A program made the translations under genes and the position numbers. A model generated the notes under the pieces. The model did no database searches and was not told the origin of the DNA. It saw only the letters and a program-made list of their open reading frames with translations. Positions 17,275-26,932 of a stretch of DNA of 54,439 nucleotides are shown here, one piece after another. The DNA comes from Sphingomonadaceae bacterium. Its GTDB lineage: Bacteria; Pseudomonadota; Alphaproteobacteria; Sphingomonadales; Sphingomonadaceae. The stretch covers positions 1 through 54,439 of the forward strand of contig JANYFA010000035.1 of the NCBI GenBank assembly GCA_025362895.1. The letters run 5' to 3'. Each line of letters opens with the position of its first letter. Position 1 is the first letter of the stretch.

Positions 17275-20200
17275 CTACCGGCGGGGGCGCTTGCCGAGAA
17301 CGAGCAGAAGCGCGGGCAGCAACATGACAATCAACACCGCACCGACGCCAAGGCCGAAGATGATCGCGGTCGCCAGCGGTTTTTGCAGCCCTGAACCACG
17401 ACCGAGGCCGAGCGCCAACGGCAGCAGCGTCAGGATTGCAATCAGCGCCGACATCAGGATCGGGCGGAGCCGGGCGCGACCAGCGGCAAGCAGCGATGGA
17501 ACCGTAATCGCGGCATCGGCCTCGAACTCGGCGAGGAAGAAGATCGCCAACTCAGTGAGCATCCCGACGACCATTGTCAGCCCCATGAGGGCCGAGATGT
17601 CGAGTTCGATACCGGTCAGCCACAGGCCGCCAAGGACCGCGCACGCCGACAGCAGGACCGTCGCGATGACAGCAAGGGTAAAAACCCAGCGTTCGAAAAG
17701 GAACGTCAGCAACAGCGCCGCGAGCAGCAATGCCGCCGCAAACACCCCGGCGAGGTCGGAGAACGACTTCTGTTGTTGCTCGTACAGGCCGCCATATTCG
17801 ACCCGGACGCCGACAGGGAGGTGGAGCGCCGCCACCTTGGCCTGAACCGCCTTAACCGCGCTGCCGAGGTCGCGGTTTTCGAGCCGCGCCGTGACGGGCA
17901 GGAACGGGGCCAGGTTCTCCCGCGTGATCTGGCGCTGACCGGCGGCGATGCCGATCCGCGCAACCTGCCCCAGCGCGACCGTCCGGCCGTCGGCGGCACG
18001 CAGCGGGAGGGCCGCCAGCACATCGGTCCGCTGCCGCTGATCGCGCGGGAGACGGACACGAACGTCGATCACATCCTCGCCGGCGCGAACCTGCGTGGCG
18101 ATACTGCCCTCGATTTCAGCCGTCACCTGCTTGGCGACCGCATCGGGGTCGAGGCCCGCGAGCGACGCCGCGCCACGATCGACATCGATCGTCACGGCAT
18201 CGCCGGCGACCCGAAGGCCGTTGTTGACCTCGACGACGCCGGGGATCGTGGCGATGCCGCTGGCAACCTGGCGCGCGGCGGCGACCAGTTGCTCGGCGTC
18301 GTCGCCGAATAGCTTCACCTCGATCGGCTGCGGCACCGCCGTCAGGTCGCCGATCAAATCCTCCATCAGTTGCGCGGTCTCGATACGGAGCCCGGGCACC
18401 TGCGCGGCGACCTTGGCGGCAACCTCGCTCATCACCTCTTCGATGTTGCGACGGCTGCCCGTCTTGAGGCGGATGAACATATCACCCTCGTCCGGCTCGG
18501 TCAGGCCACCGCCGAGCTGGACGCCGGTGCGCCGCGAATAACTGCTGACTTCGGGCGTTGCGCGAACGATCGCCTCGACCTGACGCAGCAGGCGATCGGT
18601 GTCGCCCAGCGCCGCGCCGGGCTTCGCCTTGTAGTCGAGGATAAAGCCGCCCTCGTCCATCTTCGGCATGAAGCCCGACTGGACGTGAAACCATGAAAAT
18701 GCGCCGACACCCGCGAGGATCAGGGCGGCGACGCCAACGAACAACCCCGGGCGAGCGAGCAACCGCGCGGTGAGCGATGCGTAACGGCGCGTGATGCCGC
18801 CGGTGAAGCGCTCGGCGCGCTCGGCAGCTTCCGCGTCTTTGATCGTCAGCCAACCGTCGGCAATGAGTGGAAGGACGTAGCGGGCGTAGACTAGGCTGAC
18901 GCCGAGCGCCGCCACCATCGTCACCGCCAACGCCTTGAAGAAGCCGCCCGTGACGCCGCTGATGAAGGCGAGCGGCAAGAATACGACGATCGTCGCCAGG
19001 GTCGAGCCGAACAAGGGCCGCGCCATCTCGCGCGCGGCGGCGAGCATCGACGGGCGCTCGGCGGCGGTCGCTCGTCCCTCCGGGCCGTGCGCTTCCTGCA
19101 GGCGTCGGACAAGATGCTCGAGCATGACAACGGCGTCGTCGACGACGAGCCCGACCGCCGCCGCCATGCCGCCGAGCGTCATCATGTTGAAGCTCATACC
19201 GAACGCGAGCAGCGCAAGGCACGTCGCCGCCAGAACGGCAGGCAGCAGGCTGGCGGTGATGACCATCAATCGCCAGCTGCGGAGAAAGGCGAACAGAACC
19301 AACCCGGCCAGTACCGCGCCGAGGAGGATCGCGTCGCGCACCGACGTCGCTGCATCGCTGACCAGTTCCGATTGGTCGTAGAACGGGCTGACCTTGACGT
19401 CGCTCGGCAGTCCGGCGCCGCGCAACTTCGCCTGGACGGCGGCGACGAGGGCAATCGCGTCGGCGGTCGGCGTCTGGCGGACGTTGATCAGGACGGCGTC
19501 AGTGCCGTTCGCCGTTACTCGGGTATACACCGGGGCCGACGCGCGGCGAACCGTTGCCACCTGTCCAAGGGTGACGACCCCGGCCCCGCCGGTGGTCCCC
19601 GCCTTGATCGGCACGGCGGCGATATCGGCCTCGCTGACAAGGCGGTTCTCGACAAGCGACAGATAGAGGCGGTGGCGGTCCTCGATCCGCCCGACGGCGG
19701 TGACGCTGTTCGAGGCGGCGAGTGCGGCAGCAAGATCGGCGCTGGTCAGGCCGAGCGCGCGGAGCCGGGCCGGATCGGCCTCGACCTCGATCTCGGGGGT
19801 CCCGCCGCCCAGAACGTCGACTCCCGCAACACCGGGCACCGTCGATAACAAAGGCCGCAGCTTGAGCCGGGCAATGCGTTGCAACTCGGTGCCGCTCCGC
19901 TGCGTCGACGTCAGCGACAGGCCATAGACCGGGAAGATCGTCGGGTCTGAGCGGCGGACGCTGAAGCGGGTTCCCGGCGGCAGATCGGGCAGGATCGTCG
20001 CCAGCGCGCCCTGCGTCGCCTGCGTTGCAGCGACCATGTCGTCACCCCAGGCGAAGGTCAGCGAGACCTCGGCGGTACCGCGACTGGTCGTCGACCGGAT
20101 CTGGCTGACCCCGGGAATCTGGCGCAGCGCGATCTCCGCCGGACGTGTGACTGCCGCCGCCATCTGGCCGATGTCGCGGTCACCCGCGTCGATCGCGACG

Positions 20201-20358
20201 ACGACGCGCGGATAATCGATATGCGGGAACAGTGTCACCGGCAACTTCGACGCGGCGATCAACCCCGCCAGCGTGACCAGCGCGACGAGCAGCCAGATCG
20301 ACCGCGCGTGTCGACGCAGCGCGGGTAGGCGACTAGCGGCGTCGGGCACTGGCGTCAC
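17275..20358 (-). CDS. RND efflux pump, inner-membrane permease
   Basis: A 1027-residue proton-driven exporter with the RND layout: one helix, a large periplasmic loop, six helices, a second loop and five helices. The N-terminal SKLPVTLFPHIDYPRV is typical. Helix 4 reads GLVVDDAVVMLEH, with two adjacent acids as in the HAE-type (drug/hydrophobe) group rather than the single Asp pattern of heavy-metal pumps. The GTG start overlaps the adaptor stop in GTGA. With the adaptor and outer-membrane factor upstream it completes a tripartite pump. It is the last gene of a co-directional run that starts with a two-component system, so export of a compound linked with the upstream TonB receptor is conceivable. 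Confidence 0.93.
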   Translation of the reverse strand: MTPVPDAASRLPALRRHARSIWLLVALVTLAGLIAASKLPVTLFPHIDYPRVVVAIDAGDRDIGQMAAAVTRPAEIALRQIPGVSQIRSTTSRGTAEVSLTFAWGDDMVAATQATQGALATILPDLPPGTRFSVRRSDPTIFPVYGLSLTSTQRSGTELQRIARLKLRPLLSTVPGVAGVDVLGGGTPEIEVEADPARLRALGLTSADLAAALAASNSVTAVGRIEDRHRLYLSLVENRLVSEADIAAVPIKAGTTGGAGVVTLGQVATVRRASAPVYTRVTANGTDAVLINVRQTPTADAIALVAAVQAKLRGAGLPSDVKVSPFYDQSELVSDAATSVRDAILLGAVLAGLVLFAFLRSWRLMVITASLLPAVLAATCLALLAFGMSFNMMTLGGMAAAVGLVVDDAVVMLEHLVRRLQEAHGPEGRATAAERPSMLAAAREMARPLFGSTLATIVVFLPLAFISGVTGGFFKALAVTMVAALGVSLVYARYVLPLIADGWLTIKDAEAAERAERFTGGITRRYASLTARLLARPGLFVGVAALILAGVGAFSWFHVQSGFMPKMDEGGFILDYKAKPGAALGDTDRLLRQVEAIVRATPEVSSYSRRTGVQLGGGLTEPDEGDMFIRLKTGSRRNIEEVMSEVAAKVAAQVPGLRIETAQLMEDLIGDLTAVPQPIEVKLFGDDAEQLVAAARQVASGIATIPGVVEVNNGLRVAGDAVTIDVDRGAASLAGLDPDAVAKQVTAEIEGSIATQVRAGEDVIDVRVRLPRDQRQRTDVLAALPLRAADGRTVALGQVARIGIAAGQRQITRENLAPFLPVTARLENRDLGSAVKAVQAKVAALHLPVGVRVEYGGLYEQQQKSFSDLAGVFAAALLLAALLLTFLFERWVFTLAVIATVLLSACAVLGGLWLTGIELDISALMGLTMVVGMLTELAIFFLAEFEADAAITVPSLLAAGRARLRPILMSALIAILTLLPLALGLGRGSGLQKPLATAIIFGLGVGAVLIVMLLPALLLVLGKRPRR

Positions 20359-21389
20359 CTCGCCGCTTCCCGAACCTTCATCCCATCGGTAAGCGCTGTA
20401 CCGCCCGTAACGACGACGTGTTCGCCCGCGGCAAGGCCACTCGTGATGGCGACGCTATCGCCGCTCGAATTTCCCGGAACCACGTCGCGCGATGTGGCGA
20501 CCCCGCCATTGACGACGAACACATAGCTGCGACCACCGTCGTCGAGCAGCGCCGCGTAGGGCACGACGACCCCATTGACCGCGCCACCGCCGACCGCAAC
20601 GTCGGCGCGCAACGCTTCACCCGGCCCGACGCGACTGCCACCGGTCAGGCGGGCGAACACAGACGCCAGCCGCGTTGTCGCGTCGACCTGGGGATCGACA
20701 CCCGCGACCACGGCGGGGATCGTGGCATTGCTGCCCGGCAGCGTCACACGAAGGGGCTGGCCAGCATGTATCTGACTGGCGAGCGCGGGATCGATGCCGA
20801 AACGCGCGCGGGTTTGCCCCTGCGTCGCCAAGGTCGCCACCGCGACGCCGGCCGCAACGATATCGCCGGGTCGCGCAGTCAGCGCCTGCACGGTCCCCGC
20901 AGCAGGCGCGCGCAGCGTTAGCGACGCGGCGCCCTGAGCCGCCGCCGACTGGGTCGCGGCCGCGGCCGATGCCGCCGTGCGCGACGTCTCGACATCGGCA
21001 TCGCTCATCAGGCCGTCGGCGCGCATGCGCTTGGCGCGGGCCAGTGCGAGGTTGGCGGCAGTGGCCTCGGTCGCCGCTTTGGTCGCATCGAGCCGGGTCG
21101 TCGGCGTCGGCGCGAGGATGGCGACCACCTGACCGGCGTGAACCGCGGTGCCGGTCGGCGCGAGGATCTGCGTCAATCGGGCCTCAACCTCGATTGCCAG
21201 CGCGCGTTCGGACCCCGGTCCCGCCTCCGCTCCGCCGTATAATGCCACCATCCGGGCCGCCGCGCCGGTTGTCGCGATCGCCGTCCGCACGTTCGCGACC
21301 GGGTCGGCGGCTTTGTCCTCGGCAGGCGGCGCGGAGCAGGCGGCGAGCAGAACGGCCGTCCCGCCCAACAAAAGCGTCAAGCGGATCAT
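20355..21389 (-). CDS. RND efflux periplasmic adaptor (membrane fusion lipoprotein)
   Basis: A 344-residue adaptor that joins the RND permease to the outer-membrane channel. The start ATG at 21389 forms ATGA with the stop of the preceding gene; the ATG nine bases earlier is less likely. The signal peptide ends in the lipobox LLAACSAPP, so Cys17 is probably lipidated. Then come the barrel-sandwich half (VEARLTQILAPTGTAVHAGQVVAIL), an alpha-helical hairpin rich in Ala, the second half (LRAPAAGTVQALTARPGDIV) and beta-barrel and membrane-proximal domains. It overlaps the RND permease gene by 4 bp. Substrate unknown. Confidence 0.93.
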   Translation of the reverse strand: MIRLTLLLGGTAVLLAACSAPPAEDKAADPVANVRTAIATTGAAARMVALYGGAEAGPGSERALAIEVEARLTQILAPTGTAVHAGQVVAILAPTPTTRLDATKAATEATAANLALARAKRMRADGLMSDADVETSRTAASAAAATQSAAAQGAASLTLRAPAAGTVQALTARPGDIVAAGVAVATLATQGQTRARFGIDPALASQIHAGQPLRVTLPGSNATIPAVVAGVDPQVDATTRLASVFARLTGGSRVGPGEALRADVAVGGGAVNGVVVPYAALLDDGGRSYVFVVNGGVATSRDVVPGNSSGDSVAITSGLAAGEHVVVTGGTALTDGMKVREAAR

Positions 21390-22753
21390 CGGGGCCATCC
21401 TTCGCGTAACGTGCCGGTCAGCAGCTCGAGGGCGATCGTCTGCTCGGCGATCGTCTGGTCGAGCGTAACGAGCGCAAGGTCGCGGTCGCGGACCGCCTGC
21501 GTTGCCGCATCGCCGGTCGACCGGGGCAGGTCACCGCGCGCACTCGCCCGCACCATGGCTTCGGCATAATGGCGCAGGGGCGGCAGCGCGGCGAGGAGCG
21601 CAGCGCGCTGCCGCTGCGATGTCGCGACGTTCATGACGGCGTCGGTGATATCGGCGCGCGTCGCGAACAATCGTGCCTCATATTCGGCCCTGAGCTGGGC
21701 CCGCGTCGCAGTCGCGATGGCGATGCCGCCACGATTGCGGTTCCACAGCGGCAGGGTGAATCCGACCTGCGGTCCCAGCGTTCGGTTATTCGCCGTGTCG
21801 CGGACGCCCGACAGCGCCAGCGACAGCGTCGGAAATTGCTCTAGCACCTGCTTGTTCGTCTCGGCTTCCTGCGCCTGATACCCCGCGCGGAGTGCCGCCA
21901 GATCAAGCCGCCGGTCGAGTGCGAGCGCCACCAGCGCGGCAGCGGGGGGCAACGGCGCGGTGGCGGGCGGTGGCGCCAGCCGCAGGACCGTTGCCGGGGG
22001 CAGACCGAGCTGTTTATTGAGGTCGCCGCGCGCCGCGATGAGGGCAGTTTCGGCCGTTCGTCCTTTATCGGCGGCATCGAGCGCAGCCTGTCGCCGGAGA
22101 TCGAGCTCGGACCCGGCGAGGTCGCCGCGCCCGGCGGCCCGCAGCACGGCGTCGAGCGCCTTCGCCGCCTGCGTTGCACTGGCAGCGGTCAAGTCCGTCG
22201 CCGCGGTCAGCGCCGCGATGCGAACACCGAGGAGGCGCGCCTGCCCCGCCGCCTGCCACTCCGCCCACGCGAGGTCGAGGCGGACCTGATCTTTCGTCGC
22301 CGCCTGCGCCTGCCGCGTTACCCGGCGCAGGCGAAGCTGGTTGAGGTCGAACGCGATCTGGCCGGTAAAGCCGTTGAAGGGATCGGGGCCGCCAATTCGC
22401 TTGTCGAACCCGAACTGGAGCGTCGGATCGGGCAGCAGGCGTGCCGAAAAAGCCTGCGCGTCGGTGACGCCACTTTTGGCCCGCAGCGCCTTGAGCTCCG
22501 GGCTTTCAATGACCGTGATAACGGCGAGCGCGTTGAGTGTGAGCGGCGCGCCAAGATCGATCGGCTGCGCGGTGAGGTACGGCCGGTCGATTTTAGTGGC
22601 TGCTACCGACAGCGCGGTGACGTCGGGGACGGCAAACAGCGTAGCCGGCGCGTGCGGCGGATCGGCGGCATAATGCGCGCACCCGCTCGCCGCCCCGGCC
22701 AACAGCAGGGCGGCGACGCAGGGACGATGACGGGCCGACGGAACGAAAGACAT
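21386..22753 (-). CDS. TolC/OprM-type outer-membrane efflux lipoprotein
   Basis: A 455-residue outer-membrane factor. The signal sequence leads to AASGCAHY, a plausible lipobox with lipidated Cys at about residue 25. Two OEP repeats of alternating Ala-rich coiled coil follow: the first near LNALAVITVIESPELKALRA, the second after VALALDRRLDLAALRAGY, with GPQVGFTLPLWNRNRGGIA marking the conserved beta-strand start of the second repeat. It forms a trimeric channel for the adjacent adaptor and permease. Only 20 bp separate its ATG from the end of the TonB receptor gene upstream, so both are probably on one transcript. Confidence 0.92.
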   Translation of the reverse strand: MSFVPSARHRPCVAALLLAGAASGCAHYAADPPHAPATLFAVPDVTALSVAATKIDRPYLTAQPIDLGAPLTLNALAVITVIESPELKALRAKSGVTDAQAFSARLLPDPTLQFGFDKRIGGPDPFNGFTGQIAFDLNQLRLRRVTRQAQAATKDQVRLDLAWAEWQAAGQARLLGVRIAALTAATDLTAASATQAAKALDAVLRAAGRGDLAGSELDLRRQAALDAADKGRTAETALIAARGDLNKQLGLPPATVLRLAPPPATAPLPPAAALVALALDRRLDLAALRAGYQAQEAETNKQVLEQFPTLSLALSGVRDTANNRTLGPQVGFTLPLWNRNRGGIAIATATRAQLRAEYEARLFATRADITDAVMNVATSQRQRAALLAALPPLRHYAEAMVRASARGDLPRSTGDAATQAVRDRDLALVTLDQTIAEQTIALELLTGTLREGWPR

Positions 22754-22773
22754 TGTACCGACGGCCTCGACTC

Positions 22774-25700
22774 TCAGAACTTCACCGATGCCTGCACATA
22801 GACCAAGCGCCCGAGCGGCGAATAGGTCGAAACGTCGGCAGTATTGTCGGTGTAGGCCGCGCTAGGCGTGAACACGTTGGTCGACACCGGCGGCATCCGG
22901 TCGAACAGGTCGTTCGCGCCGACCGCGAGGCTGAAGCCATTCGGATGCCCGTCGCGATCACGGACCTGATACGCGACGCGGAGATCGAACGTCGTGTACG
23001 GCTTGATCCGCCCAGCGAAGGCGGTCGCCGGGGTCTTCGCCGAATTAGTCTCGTAGGTGATGCCGCCCGCACCAAGGTCACGGACCGCCGAAACATAGGT
23101 ATTGCCGAGAATGACATCGAAGTTGCCCATCGACCAGTCGAGCGTCGTGTATGAGCGGAACTTCGGCAACACGCCTTGAACCCCGGTGCCGCCGTTGGTC
23201 GCGGTGCCGGCATATTCGTAGAACTTCTGCGACGGAATCGCCTGAAACCTGTAACTGATGAAATACGCCATCGCTGAGGTCACCGCGAAACTGCCCCAGC
23301 CGTGGGTCGGGACCGAATAATCGATCGTCGCGTTGACCGTCTTGACCCTGATCCCTCCGAGATTGGTGAACCGGTCGATCGCATAGACATTGTTATAGTT
23401 TGCCGGGTCGGCGGCGAGATAGGCGCGCAAATCGCCGGGGTTGGCGAACGGCGTCGCTCCCGGCGATCCCGGGAAGTTGCCCTTGGCGATGTTGCCCGCG
23501 AAGATCGACGCCGCCCCATTTTGGTTGACATCGAGGAAGATGTTGCTGAAGCCGATGCCACCGGGAAAGCCCGCCTCCTTGATGAAGCTGTAGTCCGCCT
23601 CAATCCGCAAACGCGGGATGAAGGCGGGCTTAAACACGCCGCCGATCGAATAGCTTTGCGCCTTGGCCGGTTTAAGCCCCGGATTGACGCCGTCCTGGAC
23701 GGGCGTCAGGCCTGCGGCCAGACCTGGGAAGGCGGCGGGGACGATACCCGGCCCTGCAAGGCGGTTATTGATCGGGCCATACTCCTGATAGAGCGGCGGT
23801 GCGGTGAACGAGCGCGAATAGGTCCCGCGCAGCGTGAACGCCTTGTCGATCGGCTGCCAGAAAAAGCCGATCTTCGGCACGGTCGAATTGCCCGCGTCGC
23901 TATAATGTTCGTGACGGATCGCGCCGATCAGGTCGAATTCGTGGAAGCCGGGAATATCGAAACCGTCGCCGGTGATCGGGACCCGCGCTTCGCCATAGAC
24001 CGAAGTGATGCGGCGTCCGCCGGGCGTCGCCGAGCCGGCGGCGGCGGTCGAACACGCGACGGGGAACGGATCGGCCGACTGACCACCGATCCACGTCGAC
24101 GGGTTCGAGACGAATGCGCCGCCGCTGTTGCAGTAATTGGGGTCGGCGTGGACGAAGCCATTGGTATCGGTGTGGCCGGTCAGTGATTCCTTGCGCGTCC
24201 CCGCTCCGATGGCGACGCTCAGTCTGCCTGCGGGCAAGGTGATCAGACTGCCGGTGACCTTGCCATCGAACGAATCGAGCTGACTGGTGGCGTGGAGATT
24301 TTCGGTGCCGAATAAATAGCCGAGCGTCGTTGCGTTCGGCGTCCGCGACAGAGGGTCGAGCGCGGGCACGAGGACCAACGGGCTGGCGAGCGAAAAGGCC
24401 GAATAAACCTGGCTGAATGCGCCTCCCGGCGTCGCGACCCCGGCAGCGTTGAACCCACCGGCGATCGAGCGCGCGACGTTCGGCTGATAGATCACGTTCT
24501 TCTGCGACTGATCGAGGACGTTGACGCTGTGGACGTAAGCGGCTTCGTAATTCCACGACGGCCCGAGGAATTCGAGCTTGCCCTTCAGCCCGGCAGTGAT
24601 GCGGAAACTGTCGTTGCGGTTATAATATTGCTTCAGGTTGGCGGGGCTGCCGAAGGTAACGCCGCCGAGTGTGCCAGTGATGGGGTTGAACGGTGATCCC
24701 TGTGGCAGGCTGACGCCCGTCGCCACCGGCCGGAACTGCGTGAAGCTCTTGTTCTCGGCAACCTGAGCGTCGGCGAAGAACACGACCGCGTCGCCGATAA
24801 TGTCGGCCGTGACGCTGCCGGCAAGTGCCTTTTGCTTTTGCTGAAGCAGGATGGTCTGGAAACGCGACAGGTCATAAGTGCCGCCGACCCCGGTTCCTGC
24901 AACCCCGTTATTGCTCTGCGCCGTCGGGGGCACGGTCTGCGGGGCAACCGTCGTCGGCGTGTTGATATACGTGCCGTTGGCAACTAGCGCGGCGAAGTTC
25001 GGCGCGGTCGCGGCGAGCCCGGTCGGGTTGCTCGACGATGCGCTCGTCAGCCCGGGTGCGAGCACGCCGAACAGACCGCCCGTCACCACCGCACCGGGGA
25101 CGGCTGTCGATGTGCTGTAGAACGGCGAGGTGAACGCGCGCTGGTTCTGATACAACGGGTCGGAGTTGACGAGACTACCCGACAACGTGACGTTCAGCCC
25201 CTTGGCGAGGTTGTGGCCGAGAGTGAACGACAGGCTGTTCTCGCGGTAGCCGCCCTTGGCAAAGCCGTAGCGACCGTCGATCTGCGCGCCTTCATAGTCG
25301 TGCTTGAGGATGAAGTTGATGACGCCGCCGACCGCATCCGAGCCGTAGATCGCCGACGCGCCATCGGTCAGCACCTCCACCCGCTCTATCGCGCCGGCGG
25401 GAATCTGCGACAGATCGACGAAGACTTTGCCGCCAAGTCCCGCGATCGCGTTGACCGCCGCACGGCGGCCGTTGATCAGGACAAGCGTATCGAGGTTGCG
25501 GAGCTGCGCCTGGCTGCCACCGGCGGTGTTCTGGTTGGTGTTGTTGGCATTGCTGTTGCCCGTGTTGCTCCGTCCGGCGAACGACGGGATCTGCTTGCGA
25601 ACGAGTTCGAGGACATTGTTGTTGACCCCTCCCTTCTCGATCGCATCGGCGCCGATGATGCTGACCGGAACCGCGACCTGATCGGGCGAAGTCGGCAAAG

Positions 25701-25863
25701 ACGATCCAGTAATGACGATCTCCGCCGCTTCGTCGGCGTCGGCGGCTGCCGCCGTGCGGGCCGGGGCTAGCTGAGAAAATGCCGGGGCCGCACTGGTGAG
25801 CGCCACCGCCGCGCTCGAGAGCATGAGCATCGTGCGGATTGTCGAGTTTACGGTGATCATCAT
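22774..25863 (-). CDS. TonB-dependent receptor within the kinase-pump cluster
   Basis: A 1029-residue outer-membrane receptor. A signal peptide ending APAFSQ is followed by a low-complexity linker, a TonB-box-like region EIVITGSS and a plug with LDTLVLINGRRAA and VEVLTDGASAIYGSDAVGGVINF, typical of the long sphingomonad and xanthomonad receptors. An Asn/Thr-rich segment (residues 90-115) lies before the plug core. The barrel ends in VQASVKF. GGGGAGAGAA stands before the double ATG start. It lies 51 bp downstream of a YncE-like propeller gene and 20 bp upstream of a TolC-type gene. TonB receptor plus YncE is a known pairing (yncD/yncE of E. coli). Ligand unknown. Confidence 0.93.
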   Translation of the reverse strand: MMITVNSTIRTMLMLSSAAVALTSAAPAFSQLAPARTAAAADADEAAEIVITGSSLPTSPDQVAVPVSIIGADAIEKGGVNNNVLELVRKQIPSFAGRSNTGNSNANNTNQNTAGGSQAQLRNLDTLVLINGRRAAVNAIAGLGGKVFVDLSQIPAGAIERVEVLTDGASAIYGSDAVGGVINFILKHDYEGAQIDGRYGFAKGGYRENSLSFTLGHNLAKGLNVTLSGSLVNSDPLYQNQRAFTSPFYSTSTAVPGAVVTGGLFGVLAPGLTSASSSNPTGLAATAPNFAALVANGTYINTPTTVAPQTVPPTAQSNNGVAGTGVGGTYDLSRFQTILLQQKQKALAGSVTADIIGDAVVFFADAQVAENKSFTQFRPVATGVSLPQGSPFNPITGTLGGVTFGSPANLKQYYNRNDSFRITAGLKGKLEFLGPSWNYEAAYVHSVNVLDQSQKNVIYQPNVARSIAGGFNAAGVATPGGAFSQVYSAFSLASPLVLVPALDPLSRTPNATTLGYLFGTENLHATSQLDSFDGKVTGSLITLPAGRLSVAIGAGTRKESLTGHTDTNGFVHADPNYCNSGGAFVSNPSTWIGGQSADPFPVACSTAAAGSATPGGRRITSVYGEARVPITGDGFDIPGFHEFDLIGAIRHEHYSDAGNSTVPKIGFFWQPIDKAFTLRGTYSRSFTAPPLYQEYGPINNRLAGPGIVPAAFPGLAAGLTPVQDGVNPGLKPAKAQSYSIGGVFKPAFIPRLRIEADYSFIKEAGFPGGIGFSNIFLDVNQNGAASIFAGNIAKGNFPGSPGATPFANPGDLRAYLAADPANYNNVYAIDRFTNLGGIRVKTVNATIDYSVPTHGWGSFAVTSAMAYFISYRFQAIPSQKFYEYAGTATNGGTGVQGVLPKFRSYTTLDWSMGNFDVILGNTYVSAVRDLGAGGITYETNSAKTPATAFAGRIKPYTTFDLRVAYQVRDRDGHPNGFSLAVGANDLFDRMPPVSTNVFTPSAAYTDNTADVSTYSPLGRLVYVQASVKF

Positions 25864-25875
25864 TTCTCTCCCCTG

Positions 25876-25905
25876 ATGCCGGCGAGTTTATGCCCCGTCC
25901 GGCAT
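25876..25905 (-). repeat. Inverted repeat between YncE-like and TonB receptor genes
   Basis: ATGCCGG and CCGGCAT are 7-bp perfect arms around a 16-nt loop, placed inside the 51-bp gap of a probable operon and just upstream of the receptor ribosome site. It may set the relative amount of receptor mRNA by attenuation or processing. Confidence 0.4.
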
Positions 25906-25914
25906 GATTTGGTG

Positions 25915-26916
25915 TCAACGTGGCGTCACATCGTACCTTAGCACTTTGGCCATCGCCTTCGTTTCGCCTGGCGATGCAGCGACCCACAGGTGGTGGCGAG
26001 CGGGATCGAGGATCGCCGTCTTCGCCCCGACCAGGCTCGCTACCCGAGCGGCTTCGTGATATTTATCGGCGCTGTCCTGCTCGACGACGCCGATGTATCC
26101 CTCGCCGCCGGTCGCGTAGATGCGACGGTTCGCGGCGTCCCATATAACCTGATCGGTCCGTGCCGGCGCATCGAACATCGCGACCGTCGCGCCGGTATCG
26201 GCATTGATCACGACCAGTTTGCCCGGCTTGCGGCTGACGATGAACAGCCGGTGCGTCTTTGGATCATACGCGGCGCAGGCGTTCTGCTCGGCGGCGATGA
26301 ATGGCCATGTCTTGGCGACCTTGCCCGTCTTCGTGTCGACGACAGCAATCTTGTTTTTGTCGGTGATGTTGATCCACAACATCGAACCGATCGCCATCGC
26401 CTCGACATGGTCGGCGTCGAAATGGACCGACTTGAGCACCTTGCCGGTTGCGGGATAGATCTCGATCAGATTGCTGTCGGGTTGGGGCACGTCTTTGCCG
26501 CCGGTCACGACCCATAGATGGCCCGTGGCGGCGTCATAGCCCGTCGAATCCGCGCCCTTGGCGAGCTTGTAGCTGCGCTTGGTCTTGAGCGTCGCGGCAT
26601 CGAGCACTGGCGACGGCTTGTCGCCGTCGATCACCAGGAGTTCGTTGGCGCCCGCCATGTAGTGGAGTGAGTGCGGTACGCCGAACCCCTTGAGGCGCGT
26701 TTTGATTTTGCCGGTAACGAGGTCGAGCGCTTCGAGTTCGGCACTTTCCTCGCCGGCGAGGAACAGCGTCTTATCCTTCTCGTCGATCGCAAAATGGTCG
26801 AAGTCGCCGGTGTAGCCCGGCAGATTGGTGCTGCCCGTCAGCGTCAACGGGGCCGCAGCCGCGGATGTAGTTAGCGCCAGCACGGCGACCCCGGTCAACA
26901 GCAGGCGCACGATCAT
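25915..26916 (-). CDS. YncE-like secreted beta-propeller protein (first copy)
   Basis: A 333-residue periplasmic protein predicted as a seven-bladed YVTN/YncE-type propeller. The signal peptide MIVRLLLTGVAVLALTTSAAAAP is followed by repeats of about 40 residues with patterns such as DKTLFLAGEESAELEALDLVTGK, AATGHLWVVTGG, THRLFIVSRKPGKLVVINADTG and NRRIYATGGEGYIGVVEQD. The start at 26916 is chosen because GGAG lies six bases upstream; for the in-frame ATG at 26922 it would touch the codon. Such propellers bind ligands or proteins and are not usually enzymes. It sits between the two-part secreted protein and the TonB receptor. A second YncE-like gene lies at 30115, beyond the two-component genes. 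Confidence 0.85.
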   Translation of the reverse strand: MIVRLLLTGVAVLALTTSAAAAPLTLTGSTNLPGYTGDFDHFAIDEKDKTLFLAGEESAELEALDLVTGKIKTRLKGFGVPHSLHYMAGANELLVIDGDKPSPVLDAATLKTKRSYKLAKGADSTGYDAATGHLWVVTGGKDVPQPDSNLIEIYPATGKVLKSVHFDADHVEAMAIGSMLWINITDKNKIAVVDTKTGKVAKTWPFIAAEQNACAAYDPKTHRLFIVSRKPGKLVVINADTGATVAMFDAPARTDQVIWDAANRRIYATGGEGYIGVVEQDSADKYHEAARVASLVGAKTAILDPARHHLWVAASPGETKAMAKVLRYDVTPR

Positions 26917-26932
26917 CGTCATCTCCGGAAAT

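Noticed and set aside
17275-20358. Heavy-metal (CzcA/CusA) identity for the RND permease
   Set aside because: Helix 4 has DDAVVMLE with two acids in the HAE pattern, and no Met- or His-rich metal sites are seen, although the linked two-component system is of metal type.
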